Source of the DNA: Nostoc linckia FACHB-104
GTDB lineage: Bacteria > Cyanobacteriota > Cyanobacteriia > Cyanobacteriales > Nostocaceae
NCBI RefSeq assembly: GCF_014696615.1
Contig: NZ_JACJQJ010000018.1
Coordinates: 1-64,000, forward strand
Length of the DNA: 64,000 nucleotides
Direction: 5' to 3'
Shown here: piece after piece, positions 13,301 to 22,840 of the stretch
Position numbering within the stretch: the stretch's first letter is position 1
How the letters are laid out: each line of letters starts with the position of its first letter
Notes under the pieces: generated by a model
Seen by the model: only the letters and a program-made list of their open reading frames with translations
Databases searched by the model: none
What the model was told of the DNA's origin: nothing
Position numbers and translations under genes: made by a program

Positions 13301-14423
13301 CTATCGAGTCAGCCCTGGCGCTGTGTTGCAGATAGAAGATGGCGATTTGGTACAGCGTGGTGACAATTTGGTGTTGCTGGTATTTGAACGTGCTAAAACT
13401 GGGGACATTATCCAAGGTTTACCCCGGATTGAGGAACTACTAGAAGCCCGAAAACCCAAAGAAGCTTGTATCTTATGCCGTCGGGCTGGTGAAGTTAAGG
13501 TAGTTTATGGCGATGGTGATGAAGCGATCGCAATCAAGGTCGTAGAACCAAATGGAGTAGTCACAGATTACCCTCTCGGCCCCGGACAAAACTTAGTGGT
13601 GACAGATGGCTCCCATGTAGCTGCGGGACAACCCCTCAGTGATGGCCCTTCTAACCCCCACGAAATTTTGGAAGTATTCTTTAGCCTGGGTTCTGAAGAT
13701 GGAGTCTACGCTTGCGCTAGCCATGCTTTACAAAAAGTGCAAACCTTCTTGGTGAACGAAGTGCAGTTGGTATATCAATCCCAAGGTATTGATATTGCTG
13801 ACAAACACATAGAAGTGATTGTTCGCCAGATGACCAATAAAGTTCGGATTGATGATGGTGGTGACACCACCATGCTTCCGGGTGAATTGGTGGAATTGCG
13901 CCAAGTTGAGCAGGTGAACGAAGCAATGGCTATTACTGGCGGTGCTAGGGCGCAGTATACTCCCGTATTGTTAGGGATCACGAAAGCATCCTTGAACACT
14001 GACAGCTTTATTTCTGCTGCTTCGTTCCAAGAAACTACCAGAGTCTTAACCGAAGCCGCCATTGAAGGTAAATCTGACTGGCTGCGGGGGTTAAAAGAAA
14101 ACGTGATCATCGGACGCTTGATTCCTGCTGGTACTGGGTACAATGCCTATGAAGAAACAGGAGCCATTGATGATTACGCTGCACTAGATAGCAGTAGCGT
14201 CTTAGATGAAGTAGATGATCCGTTAGATATGGTGCTAGACGATCGCACAGCTCGCACCTACAATTTAGATGCTCCGTCTCTGACTGAACCTACTTTTGGT
14301 ACTACTAGACGTACAGAACGGTCTATTTTGGATGACGATGACTTAATCGCCGATGAAATCACTGACCTTGTAGACGATGATGAATACGAGGACGATGACG
14401 AGGAAGAGGATGATTACGAATAA
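10371..14423 (+). CDS. rpoC2: DNA-directed RNA polymerase subunit beta' (RpoC2)
   Basis: 1350 aa; [54 protein letters not shown]; long central insertion; acidic C-terminal tail. Confidence 0.99.
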   Translation: MTNEKAIFRNRVVDKGQLRNLISWSFVNYGTARTAVMADKLKDLGFRYATKAGVSISVDDLMVPPSKRALLEAAEEEIRATEARYQRGEITEVERFQKVIDTWNGTSEALKDEVVVHFKKTNPLNSVYMMAFSGARGNISQVRQLVGMRGLMADPQGEIIDLPIKTNFREGLTVTEYIISSYGARKGLVDTALRTADSGYLTRRLVDVSQDVIIREFDCGTTRGIPIRAMVEGGKTKIPLATRLHGRVIAADVVDPATKEVIAPRNTPVSDELAAKIQKSGVTEVFARSPLTCEAARSVCQHCYGWSLAHAKMVDLGEAVGIIAAQSIGEPGTQLTMRTFHTGGVFTGEVAQQVRSKIDGTVKIPRKLKVRAYRTRHGEDALYVEANGILILEPKKVGTDVPPPQEVHLTQGSTLYVFDGHQVKQGQLLAEVALGGRTARANTEKAVKDVATDLAGEVQFAEVVPEQKTDRQGNTTTTAARGGLIWILSGEVYNLPPGAELVVKNGDAIASNGVLAETKLTTLHGGTVRLPEATPGKSTREIEIITASVVLDQATVTVQSSQGRNSYLVSTGNNQVFNLRATPGTKVQNGQVVAELIDDRYRTTTGGFLKFAGVEVQKKGKAKLGYEVVQGGTLLWIPEETHEVNKDISLLLVEDGQFVEAGTEVVKDIFCQNSGVIEVTQKNDILREVVIKPGELLMVDDPEAVIGRDNTFVQPGEEFQGTVATELRYIQYVESPEGPALLSRPVVEFAVPTNPDVPSTTSVSQQTGRSIQLRAVQRLPYKDSERVKSVEGVELLRTQLVLEIEQEGEQDHNASPLAADIELIPDLDNADLQRLQLVILESLVIRRDITADATQGSTQTSLEVQDGQTIAPGAVVASTQILCKEGGTVRGVQKGSENVRRCLVLRDSVDKITINTNVQPNLKPGDLLVESAEIAPGIFAPESGQVINIKNTSASSAGGESALSTQSYSIDIRIGRPYRVSPGAVLQIEDGDLVQRGDNLVLLVFERAKTGDIIQGLPRIEELLEARKPKEACILCRRAGEVKVVYGDGDEAIAIKVVEPNGVVTDYPLGPGQNLVVTDGSHVAAGQPLSDGPSNPHEILEVFFSLGSEDGVYACASHALQKVQTFLVNEVQLVYQSQGIDIADKHIEVIVRQMTNKVRIDDGGDTTMLPGELVELRQVEQVNEAMAITGGARAQYTPVLLGITKASLNTDSFISAASFQETTRVLTEAAIEGKSDWLRGLKENVIIGRLIPAGTGYNAYEETGAIDDYAALDSSSVLDEVDDPLDMVLDDRTARTYNLDAPSLTEPTFGTTRRTERSILDDDDLIADEITDLVDDDEYEDDDEEEDDYE

Positions 14424-14449
14424 GAATCTGAAAAGGTCATAATTTAAGT

Positions 14450-14483
14450 AAAGGCAAAAGAAAATTTTCTTTTGCCTTTTTTT
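14450..14483 (+). terminator. Rho-independent terminator after rpoC2
   Basis: AAAGGCAAAAGAAAA/TTTTCTTTTGCCTTT 15-bp perfect inverted repeat followed by TTTT. Confidence 0.9.
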
Positions 14484-14700
14484 GTTGTTATAAAAATTAT
14501 GAATTACAAATTCACTAGCCAAACTAAAATAAATTGATGACAGAGCGTGGATTCAGCTAATCAACATTTAAGCTGCACAAGCGGGATGGGAAAGATGCCC
14601 AACCCAAAATATTTTGCTCCAATAGAAATTAGCTGAGTGCGTTAGTTGATTTGCAACAGGATACCCCCTGTTATTAAGTTTGTAGTTGTAAGTAGATACA

Positions 14701-15021
14701 ATGCCTCTTAAAATCGTTCAAAACTTTGATAGCACTTTTACCCTTGAACCCCAGGCTAAAGAGAATTTATATAAATTATTAATAAATGAGACATTTTTAA
14801 ACCAAGTTTCTCAACAATTGCAATGTGAGAAAGTGGAATTTACAGAATTGCTGTTCCAGCCAGTTCCTTATAGTTTAAATACTCCTAAAGGAATGCCAGC
14901 AGAATTTGAAAAATATCATAACTCTGACGAGTACGCTATTATCAACGTACCACCAAATTTTATGTTTAATGCCAAAATTTTTCAGCCCAGTCGCCTCTGT
15001 GCAATTTACAAAATTATTTAA
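14701..15021 (+). CDS. Hypothetical protein, 106 aa
   Basis: ATG ORF, MPLKIVQNFDSTFTLEPQAKENLYKLL…; no recognised domain. Confidence 0.6.
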   Translation: MPLKIVQNFDSTFTLEPQAKENLYKLLINETFLNQVSQQLQCEKVEFTELLFQPVPYSLNTPKGMPAEFEKYHNSDEYAIINVPPNFMFNAKIFQPSRLCAIYKII

Positions 15022-15101
15022 GGCTGTCAAAAAATAGAATTGAAAAATTTACTTTTATTGTCTACGCACTGTTTGGTTAAATTTATTCAATCTAAATTGA
15101 G

Positions 15102-15650
15102 ATGATGACTACTGAAACAAATATTCCATTGTTGGCAACGCTGGATTATGTAAATTACATTGATGAGAATGGTCAAATTCCTGAGACATTCCAAGGTAAA
15201 ATCGGAGTTTATGCCATTTTTAACCAAGAGAAATTACTACAATTTGTTGGCTACTCTCGCGATGTTTATGTTAGCCTCAAGCAGCATTTAGTACGTCAAC
15301 CACAACAATGCTACTTTGTCAAAGCTCAAACTATTGACCGTCCCAGCCGCGCTATTTTAGAAACTATTGAGCAGGCTTGGATTGCAGAAAATGGTACTGT
15401 GCCATTGGGAAATAGCGATCGCAAAGCTGAATGGACAAACGCCATCAATGCAAAAGCCATGATGACAACCGAAGAACAGGCAAATTATCAAAATCCTGTC
15501 AATGATGAATTGGCACAGATGAAAATCTTGAAAAATGTCGCACGACGAGTAGAAGCAGAGATTTTAGCGGTATTAGAAAGCCGTGGTTTACAAACGCCAA
15601 TTCGCTTCAATCCGAAGTTGAAGGAAGAAGGTTTGCTGGATTTGAAATAA
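15102..15650 (+). CDS. GIY-YIG nuclease-like family protein
   Basis: GKIGVYAIFNQEKLLQFVGYSRDVYVSLKQHLVRQPQQCYFVKAQTIDRPSRAILETIEQAWIAENG resembles the cyanobacterial GIY-YIG fold group. Confidence 0.7.
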   Translation: MMTTETNIPLLATLDYVNYIDENGQIPETFQGKIGVYAIFNQEKLLQFVGYSRDVYVSLKQHLVRQPQQCYFVKAQTIDRPSRAILETIEQAWIAENGTVPLGNSDRKAEWTNAINAKAMMTTEEQANYQNPVNDELAQMKILKNVARRVEAEILAVLESRGLQTPIRFNPKLKEEGLLDLK

Positions 15651-15784
15651 ATGTAGTTTTTTCTACATATACTTTAATAACTTAAATTATTAGTAAGCAT
15701 TTCCAAAGCCCCCAAAAATTCATTGGGGGTATTAATATTTAATCGATCAACTTAATTTAGGATGTCTAGTGTACTGATTATAGG

Positions 15785-16858
15785 GTGCCTAAGATGACAA
15801 ATACGCCTCCTGATCCTGAGTCATCCCCAAAAACTGCCCTTGGCTTTGACGAATTTATCGCCGTTCTAGTCGCTTTTAGCACCATTGGCGTAATTTTATT
15901 TTGGTCGTTATCCCGTAAAGATGCTAGCTGGGATTTCAACGGGTTACTATCTCTATCTCCCACTACCTCACCCAGCACTCAGCAAAATCCAGTTGTACCC
16001 TCTGCTGTGCCGACAGTACAACCAGAAGCCGATCCAGATAGAGATAATTTGCGATCGCCTCTACCTGCACCTATTGTTGCACCTAGCAGCGATCCATCTA
16101 TATTTGACCAGACCCCTGCAACCTCTGTTTTATCACCTACTGAGATTGCGCCAACTATTTCTCCCCAGCAAGTACAAGGGCCTTTACCTCCTTTGGTGAC
16201 AGTTAATCCCGAACCATTTTCCCTGGTAACTCCCTCAAAACCAAAGTTAACCATCCCGCCACCCATAGCATTTAATGATGTCCCGGCTGATTTTTGGGGT
16301 CTGCGTTTTATTAATGTTCTTTCTTCGCGGGGTATTATCAAAGGTTTCCCAGATTATACTTTTCGACCAAATCAGCCTGTAAATCGTGCTGAGTTTGCAG
16401 CTATATTGCAAGGAGCGTTTGAATATAAGCCAGTTAAGAATACACTCAAGTTTAAAGATGTCACGGATAAATCTTGGGCAAATTCTGCAATTAACCAAAC
16501 TATTAGTGCAGGATTTTTGAAAGGATATCCTAACCAAACTTTTCAACCAGAACAAAAGATTCCGCGAGTACAAGTTTTGGTGGCTTTGGTGAGTGGCTTA
16601 AATCTCAAAACACCTGCATCGCCAGAGAAGATTTTAACAGTGTACAAAGACGCTAAAGATATTCCTAAATATGCCATTGACAAAATAGCAGCTGCTACTG
16701 TTAATGGACTGGTTGTCAATTATCCAGATCGGGATGTCTTTGCTCCCAACAAAGAAGCTAGCCGTGCTGAGGTCGCTGCAATGGTATATCAAGCTTTAGT
16801 CAAAATGGGAAGATTGGAAAAAATTCCATCGAAAAATATTGTCACATTACCACGCTAA
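15785..16858 (+). CDS. S-layer homology (SLH) domain protein with N-terminal TM segment and Pro-rich linker
   Basis: Hydrophobic FIAVLVAFSTIGVILFWSL; three SLH-like units (FNDVPADFWGLRFINVLSSRGIIKGFPDYTFRPNQPVNRAEFAAIL …). Confidence 0.9.
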   Translation: MPKMTNTPPDPESSPKTALGFDEFIAVLVAFSTIGVILFWSLSRKDASWDFNGLLSLSPTTSPSTQQNPVVPSAVPTVQPEADPDRDNLRSPLPAPIVAPSSDPSIFDQTPATSVLSPTEIAPTISPQQVQGPLPPLVTVNPEPFSLVTPSKPKLTIPPPIAFNDVPADFWGLRFINVLSSRGIIKGFPDYTFRPNQPVNRAEFAAILQGAFEYKPVKNTLKFKDVTDKSWANSAINQTISAGFLKGYPNQTFQPEQKIPRVQVLVALVSGLNLKTPASPEKILTVYKDAKDIPKYAIDKIAAATVNGLVVNYPDRDVFAPNKEASRAEVAAMVYQALVKMGRLEKIPSKNIVTLPR

Positions 16859-16874
16859 GGCTAGAAATACCAAA

Positions 16875-16912
16875 AAATAAAGGGAGGCTACGTTAGTAGC
16901 CTCCCTTTATTT
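16875..16912 (+). terminator. Strong hairpin terminator after the SLH gene
   Basis: 17-bp perfect stem AAATAAAGGGAGGCTAC-GTTA-GTAGCCTCCCTTTATTT. Confidence 0.8.
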
Positions 16913-17046
16913 ATATGTATACTCCGCACCATACAAGGGTGGGAGATATATAACCGAACTTTATTGCGATCGCTTTCAGTAACATTTATAGCCAATAGCA
17001 GCGTTAGATCTGCATAGTAGGCTAGAAAACCGCGATCGCTAATAGA

Positions 17047-17493
17047 TTACTCGGAAACGCTTTTGCCAACAACCTGTGATTTCAGAGTTGTAATTTCGTT
17101 GGTTAACTCTTTCCGAGTTGAAGCTTTGAGTAAATAACGGTAAACAAACCAGGCTGAGTAACCAATACCGATCAATTCAAAAGTAGGTGCTACCAAAGGA
17201 ATATCGTTCAAAGAGTCTAATATCGCCAAAAGTACCCTAACAGCGACAATTGCGCCTACAATTAAACCTACGGAAATCAACGGCTGCTTGTATTGATTGA
17301 AGAAGCTACCTAGATATTCAGGGAGTGTGCCTAAAAAGCCTGAAATTTGTTCTCCGTACTTTAGCCATTGTTCTTGAGACTGCACGGGAGGCTGGAGCTT
17401 GGTTATGGTTCCTGTTTGATTGTTGATATCTGTCATCGTGGTCTCTGAGGACTTGGTTTCTGTGTATTCCGGTTCTGGCATTTTCGTTTCCAT
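17047..17493 (-). CDS. CAAD/CURT1-type (CurT-like) thylakoid-curvature domain protein (start METKMPEPEY likely)
   Basis: Two TM segments and C-terminal amphipathic helix: FLGTLPEYLGSFFNQYKQPLISVGLIVGAIVAVRVLLAILDSLNDIPLVAPTFELIGIGYSAWFVYRYLL. Confidence 0.85.
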   Translation of the reverse strand: METKMPEPEYTETKSSETTMTDINNQTGTITKLQPPVQSQEQWLKYGEQISGFLGTLPEYLGSFFNQYKQPLISVGLIVGAIVAVRVLLAILDSLNDIPLVAPTFELIGIGYSAWFVYRYLLKASTRKELTNEITTLKSQVVGKSVSE

Positions 17494-18238
17494 AAATTGT
17501 AACAGTTGAGTTTCTCTAATCTGGACAATTACAACCAAAAGGCTGTTGATTAGGCGATGCATGAGAGCATCTGTACAACTGAGTTGGGGTTCAAAAGGGT
17601 TTTAGTGTCCTATCACCATAATTGCCCCTTAACTACTACTTGATCAACTACAAAGTAGGAAGTCAGTAGGAGGATAGAAGTTCAGAAGGCGGTAAGGAGC
17701 TATTTAAATTAGCTTTCTGAGTCCTGTGGTGTTAAATCAACTGGAATCCTCAGGTTGCTATTATCCCATGTCATGCCAATTGCCCATTATCGTACTTATT
17801 AGAAGTACAAATCATGCAAAAGTCAGTCCACCTCTCATTTATACAAGTTTAATGTCCGATTTCAGCGGATATTAAAGCTATCTTAAGCACTAATTAGTTA
17901 TCGAACCTATAGGTAGTGATATTAATACTTAATAAACTTCTTTATGTATTCAAATATACTAGACATATAAGCTATTTTATGGTATATAGGCTAGGAGATA
18001 CAAAAGAGTTATTTCTAGCTCTTAATTGTGAGATTTTCTGATGAGGGACTAGGTGGAAAAAGTGCTGAGTTTTGAGGATTAAGTATTGATTAAAAATACT
18101 CATCCCTCATTCCTAATCTCTATTCCCTATTTTATTGATTGATGCCTTAATACCTGTACTTCTGCAGGAAGAAATAGAGCCATAAAAATTTCATCCACAG
18201 GAACACTGAGGCGATGTTTTTAGTTCTTGTAGAGAAAG

Positions 18239-18283
18239 TTGGGGATAAGCGATCGCATGTAATTTTATTTTGCTTATCCCCAA
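18239..18283 (-). terminator. Hairpin downstream of the pentapeptide-repeat gene
   Basis: TTGGGGATAAGC … GCTTATCCCCAA 12-bp inverted repeat. Confidence 0.45.
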
Positions 18284-18323
18284 TTTACTACTCTATGTAG
18301 TTTTGATACTTACCTAGTTCAGC

Positions 18324-18782
18324 CTATTTCCAATCAGGAATTTCTACTGCGTCTTCACCACCAATACCGATACCAGTGTGATAAATTTCTGCATCGGTGA
18401 GAGTTAGATTTTCCATTGAGGCGCGATATACATTGGAATCGTAAATTTTAGCGCGAGTCAAATTGGCATTATCAAGATTGGCTTGCTTTAAATTTACATT
18501 GGTTATGTAAGCTGAAGTTAAGTTAGCGCCTGACAAGTTTGCACCCGTGAGATCTGCACCCTCAAGGTTAGCACCGCTAAGATTAGCATTTTGAAGATTT
18601 GCATTTCTTAAATCAGCACCAATTAAATGAGCACTACTGAGGTTGGCTCCTTCTAGACGACACCCGACACATTCCCCAGTGGTCAACAACTTTTGCAAGT
18701 CTTGCGGATTATCAGCTTTTACTGCGCCAGTAAAAAACAGGGGAGTCGCTAAGGCTAATGCCGCTAATAGCTGGAGTTTCAT
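18324..18782 (-). CDS. Pentapeptide repeat protein with signal peptide
   Basis: MKLQLLAALALATPLFFTGAVKA leader then A(N/D)LXX repeats (GANLSSAHLIGADLRNANLQNANLSGANLEGADLTGANL). Confidence 0.93.
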   Translation of the reverse strand: MKLQLLAALALATPLFFTGAVKADNPQDLQKLLTTGECVGCRLEGANLSSAHLIGADLRNANLQNANLSGANLEGADLTGANLSGANLTSAYITNVNLKQANLDNANLTRAKIYDSNVYRASMENLTLTDAEIYHTGIGIGGEDAVEIPDWK

Positions 18783-19154
18783 AATTGTCCCCCTTTGGAC
18801 TTAAATTATGTCCGTTCTTTTCCTCACAATTCTATTATCTCACTAAATTCAAAAAATAATGTTAATTGATAGCACAAACTGCTATTTCAGCCATAAAAAT
18901 TTTAAATTCAAAACCTCAAAATCTATCTATATCAAGATTTCTATAAATTTTGCATTTTAAATATATTGATGGCGCACTGTAAAATTACTTATAGTTCAAT
19001 GGCATAGTTAAGACTTATTAATTTATAATTTTGTTCCCATAAGTTTACTGTTAAATATTATTAAGCAAATGTACATTTTGCGATAATTTGTCAGGAAAAG
19101 CTAACATTTTTTTCTCTTGCCTAGTACGATACTAGACAAGAGAGAATGATTGAT

Positions 19155-20021
19155 TTAAATCCTTAAAAAATCACGCATATACTGATTGACTAAATCAGGT
19201 TTTTCTTGCTGTACCCAATGGCTACAGTGAGGAATATATTTAATTTGAAAGTCTTTGACATAGGCTTCTGTACCATAACTCAGTTCTTTACCTAGATCTG
19301 TATCTTCTTCGCCCCAAATCATCAGCGTGGGAACTTGCAAAATTCCCCAATTTTCTTGGAAGAGTTTCTGATCGAAAATATTGCGATAATAATTTAGCAT
19401 TGCAGTGAGGGCACCTGGTTTAGCCGCAGCATTTTTATAAGCGTCAATATCTGCTTGGCTAAAAGCATTTTTATCAACTGCCATACCTTTAAAAGCTGCT
19501 TCAATTGAGGCATAATTTCCCATTTGAATGGCTAATTCTGGTACCCAAGGTAACTGGAAAAATGCTATGTAAGAGCTTTTTAGCATTTGTTGCGGATTGC
19601 GTAAGCCTTCAGAAAATTTTGCTGGATGAGGCAAATTCAGGATAATTAACTTTTCTAACATCTCGGGATGAGTATATGCGAAATTCCAGGCGATCGCACC
19701 TCCCCAGTCATGCCCAACTAATACACATTTTTCGTATCCTAAACCTTGAATTACCCCCTTAACATCTTTGACAAATTCATCCATCATATAAGCAGATTTG
19801 GCTTCTGGCTTATCGCTAAGGTTGTAACCCCGCAAATCAATAGCAACTACTTTAAAATCTTGGGCGAATTCTGGTATTTGATGCCGCCAAGAATACCAAA
19901 ACTCTGGAAATCCATGTAACATCAGCATCAAAGGGCCTTCACCTTGGGTGACGTAGTGCAGTCTCACGCCATTGGTGGTGATATATTCATGTGTCCAGGT
20001 AGGTTGAACTACAGCAGTCAT
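19155..20021 (-). CDS. Alpha/beta hydrolase (epoxide hydrolase-like)
   Basis: LMLHGFPEFWYSWRHQIPEF (HGFP), VLVGHDWGGAIAW nucleophile elbow with Asp, C-terminal HCSHWVQQEKP. Confidence 0.92.
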   Translation of the reverse strand: MTAVVQPTWTHEYITTNGVRLHYVTQGEGPLMLMLHGFPEFWYSWRHQIPEFAQDFKVVAIDLRGYNLSDKPEAKSAYMMDEFVKDVKGVIQGLGYEKCVLVGHDWGGAIAWNFAYTHPEMLEKLIILNLPHPAKFSEGLRNPQQMLKSSYIAFFQLPWVPELAIQMGNYASIEAAFKGMAVDKNAFSQADIDAYKNAAAKPGALTAMLNYYRNIFDQKLFQENWGILQVPTLMIWGEEDTDLGKELSYGTEAYVKDFQIKYIPHCSHWVQQEKPDLVNQYMRDFLRI

Positions 20022-20236
20022 GAATCTTACTCCATTGATATAAAATAATGTCGATTTATCTCAGAGATGATTGCATTATCCTGTCTGTTTGCTACTCACA
20101 ACATCTGTTAAAAGAAAAATTTCAGTAATAATTTTCTTAGGTAAACTTTCAAAAAATATATCTTTAATCAATCAGAATATTGCCATTAGATAGATGTAAA
20201 TATTAAGTGAAATTTGATAAAAAATTTGCATAAATT

Positions 20237-21064
20237 ATGGAAAAACCTATGACACAACATCTGATGGATCGCCCATCATTATGGGTAGAAAGATTAGGCA
20301 GATTTGGCTATGCTTCTAAAGGAGTAGTTTACGCTATCGTTGGATTACTCGCAGCACAGGTGGCTTTTGGTACAGGTGGGAGAACAACTGATACTAAAGG
20401 AGCTTTACAAACACTTGTAGAACAACCTTTTGGTCAAATTTTGCTGGCTTTGGTAGCGATTGGCTTAATTGGATATGTACTGTGGCGTTTTGTAGAGGCA
20501 ATTAAAGATCCAGAACATAAAGGTAATGATGCCAAAGGCTTAGCACAGAGAATTGGTTATGCAATCAATGGTTTCATATATGTAGGTCTAGCTTCCAGTG
20601 CTGTAAAAATTCTTTTGGGTTCTGGTGGTGGTGGTAATAGTAACTCCACCCAAGATTGGACAGCGCGCCTACTTTCTCAATCTTTTGGACAATGGTTAGT
20701 GGGAACTGGCGGCGCATTCGTTATTGGTTTAGGTTTTTATCAATTTTATAAAGCTTATAGTACTAAGTTTCAAAAAGAATTCAATTTAAATCAGTTGAGT
20801 AATAAAGAACGTAAATGGGTAATAGGTATTTGCCGATTTGGTTTAGTCGCCAGAGGAATTGTATTTTGCATTATTGGCTGGTTTTTTATTCAAGCTGCAA
20901 CGCAATCTAATGCTCAAGCTGCGGGAGGTTTGGATGAGGCGTTACAAACTTTGGCTCAACAACCCTATGGCCCTTGGCTTTTAGGCTTTGTAGCTTTGGG
21001 TTTAATTGCTTATGGTATTTATATGGTCATTAAAGCGCGGTATAGTCAGCTAGTCGTGAATTAA
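20237..21064 (+). CDS. DUF1206 family membrane protein
   Basis: Three internal repeats of a TM-pair unit (LGRFGYASKGVVYAIVGLLAAQ / RIGYAINGFIYVGLASSAVKI / CRFGLVARGIVFCIIGWFFIQA). Confidence 0.85.
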   Translation: MEKPMTQHLMDRPSLWVERLGRFGYASKGVVYAIVGLLAAQVAFGTGGRTTDTKGALQTLVEQPFGQILLALVAIGLIGYVLWRFVEAIKDPEHKGNDAKGLAQRIGYAINGFIYVGLASSAVKILLGSGGGGNSNSTQDWTARLLSQSFGQWLVGTGGAFVIGLGFYQFYKAYSTKFQKEFNLNQLSNKERKWVIGICRFGLVARGIVFCIIGWFFIQAATQSNAQAAGGLDEALQTLAQQPYGPWLLGFVALGLIAYGIYMVIKARYSQLVVN

Positions 21065-21124
21065 AAATTGCGTTTCCTGCTGAGGTTAACGCAGGTAGCG
21101 CACGCTTTGTTTTTAGATACGCAC

Positions 21125-22279
21125 ATGAGCTTAATAGAAACACGTGGTGTCTGGCTGACTAATACTGATAGTAAAGTACTCAAGTCACAGCAACGCATTG
21201 CTGAGGCAATGGATTTTCTGGCTGAAACAGGATTTAATGTTGTATTTCCTGTAGTTTGGAATAAAGGAGTCACGCTGTATCGCAGTCCAACGATGCAGCA
21301 AACATTTGGGGTAGAAATTGACCCCAGCTTTGTTGGTCGTGACCCTTTAGCAGAAGTAGTTGTAGAAGCGCGGCGGGTTGGACTCAAAGTTATTCCTTGG
21401 TTTGAATATGGCTTTGCAAGTTCCTATAACCTAAATGGTGGAATGCTATTGCAAACAAAACCGGAATGGGCAGCGCGCGATCGCGATGGTAAACTACTCA
21501 AGAAAAATGGCTTTGAGTGGATGAATGCTCTTGACCCACAAGTGCAAGAATTTTTATTGAGCTTAGTGCGGGAAGTTGTGCAGAATTATGATGTTGATGG
21601 TATTCAAGGCGACGATCGCTTTCCCGCATTACCATGCGAAGGTGGTTATGATGACGATACTATCACACGTTATCGTCAGCAGTTCAATCAAAATCCACCA
21701 CAAAACCCCAAAGATAGGCAATGGCTACAATGGCGTGCGGATATTCTCACAGAATTTTTAGCGCGCCTCTATCAAGAAGTTAAAAGTATTAACCCTAATT
21801 TAATTGTGTCAATGTCTCCCAATATTTATGATTGGGGATTTAAAGAGTATTTACAAGATTCAGCTACCTGGATAAATCGTGGCATTGTGGACATGATTCA
21901 CCCACAAATTTATCGCCGTGACTTCCAAATTTATAAATGTGTTGTTAATAAATTGATTACCGAACAATTTACAGATGCAACTCTACCAAAGTTAGCACCA
22001 GGAGTATTAATCAAGCTTGGGACTTACTGTATTACTCCTGAACATCTTCTGAAAGTAATTAACTGCAATCGTAAACGCGGTATTAACGGAGAAGTCTTCT
22101 TTTTTTATGAAGGTTTAAGAGAAAATAATAATGCTTTAGGTCAATTATTACGGAATGGCCCCTATGCTCAACCTGCGTCATTTCCGACTTTAGCTGATTT
22201 GACAGTAAGTCGTGCGAATAGCAGCAATACATTATCAATTTGGCAGAAGTTGGTCAGATTTTTGATAAATCTTTTTTAA
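21125..22279 (+). CDS. Glycoside hydrolase family 10-like (GHL10) protein
   Basis: ETRGVWLTNTDSKVL, VIPWFEYGF, VDGIQGDDRFPALPCEGGYDDDT, VSMSPNIYDWGFKEYLQD. ATG at 21125 preferred. Confidence 0.88.
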   Translation: MSLIETRGVWLTNTDSKVLKSQQRIAEAMDFLAETGFNVVFPVVWNKGVTLYRSPTMQQTFGVEIDPSFVGRDPLAEVVVEARRVGLKVIPWFEYGFASSYNLNGGMLLQTKPEWAARDRDGKLLKKNGFEWMNALDPQVQEFLLSLVREVVQNYDVDGIQGDDRFPALPCEGGYDDDTITRYRQQFNQNPPQNPKDRQWLQWRADILTEFLARLYQEVKSINPNLIVSMSPNIYDWGFKEYLQDSATWINRGIVDMIHPQIYRRDFQIYKCVVNKLITEQFTDATLPKLAPGVLIKLGTYCITPEHLLKVINCNRKRGINGEVFFFYEGLRENNNALGQLLRNGPYAQPASFPTLADLTVSRANSSNTLSIWQKLVRFLINLF

Positions 22280-22298
22280 TCGTATTTGGGGAATACAA

Positions 22299-22715
22299 AT
22301 GCAGGTAGAACAGATAATTGAGATTCTCAAACAAGATTTACCAACTCTGTTTGAAAAAGATATCTCATATAATATTTATACTCAGGATATTTACTTTCGC
22401 GATCCAGTAAATAAATTTAAATATAAATTCAATTATCGGATTATCTTTTGGACATTACGATTTCACGCGCGGCTATTTTTTACGCAAATTTTCTTCGATT
22501 TACATGAAGTCTATCAGTCAGCCGAGGATACAATTTTAGCTAAGTGGACAGTGCGCGGCGTATTGCGCGTTCCCTGGAAAGCGAAGATATTTTTTAATGG
22601 TTATTCCACCTATAAGCTCAATCAAGATAATTTAATATATGAGCATATTGATACTTGGGATAGAAAACCCAGTAAGATTTTGCGACAGTTTATAGAAAAA
22701 GGTGGAGATAAATAA
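22299..22715 (+). CDS. DUF2358 domain protein
   Basis: DISYNIYTQDIYFRDPVNKFKYKFNYRIIFWTLRFHARLFF…VRGVLRVPWKAKIFFNGYSTYKL. Confidence 0.8.
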   Translation: MQVEQIIEILKQDLPTLFEKDISYNIYTQDIYFRDPVNKFKYKFNYRIIFWTLRFHARLFFTQIFFDLHEVYQSAEDTILAKWTVRGVLRVPWKAKIFFNGYSTYKLNQDNLIYEHIDTWDRKPSKILRQFIEKGGDK

Positions 22716-22791
22716 TCCAGTAGGATACGTTAGCGATCGCGTAACGCATCATATTATTAATTGTCACTTACTCAAGCAAAAGTCGCTGTCC

Positions 22792-22824
22792 ATATCCCCG
22801 ACTTTTTTAAAAATTCGGGAATAT
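22792..22824. terminator. Hairpin between convergent genes (possible bidirectional terminator)
   Basis: ATATCCCCGACTTTTTT/AAAAATTCGGGAATAT imperfect inverted repeat (2 mismatches in 16). Confidence 0.5.
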
Positions 22825-22840
22825 AAATGTCAGGTACTAG

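Noticed and set aside
8475-14423. Apparent frameshift/split of rpoC into two ORFs
   Set aside because: The rpoC1/rpoC2 split is the normal cyanobacterial arrangement, with a proper stop and new ATG.
19113-19143. Hairpin TCTCTTGCCTAGTA-CGA-TACTAGACAAGAGA as a terminator for the alpha/beta hydrolase
   Set aside because: A convincing stem (one mismatch), but the poly-T tract lies on the wrong side for the minus-strand transcript, so I do not call it as a terminator.
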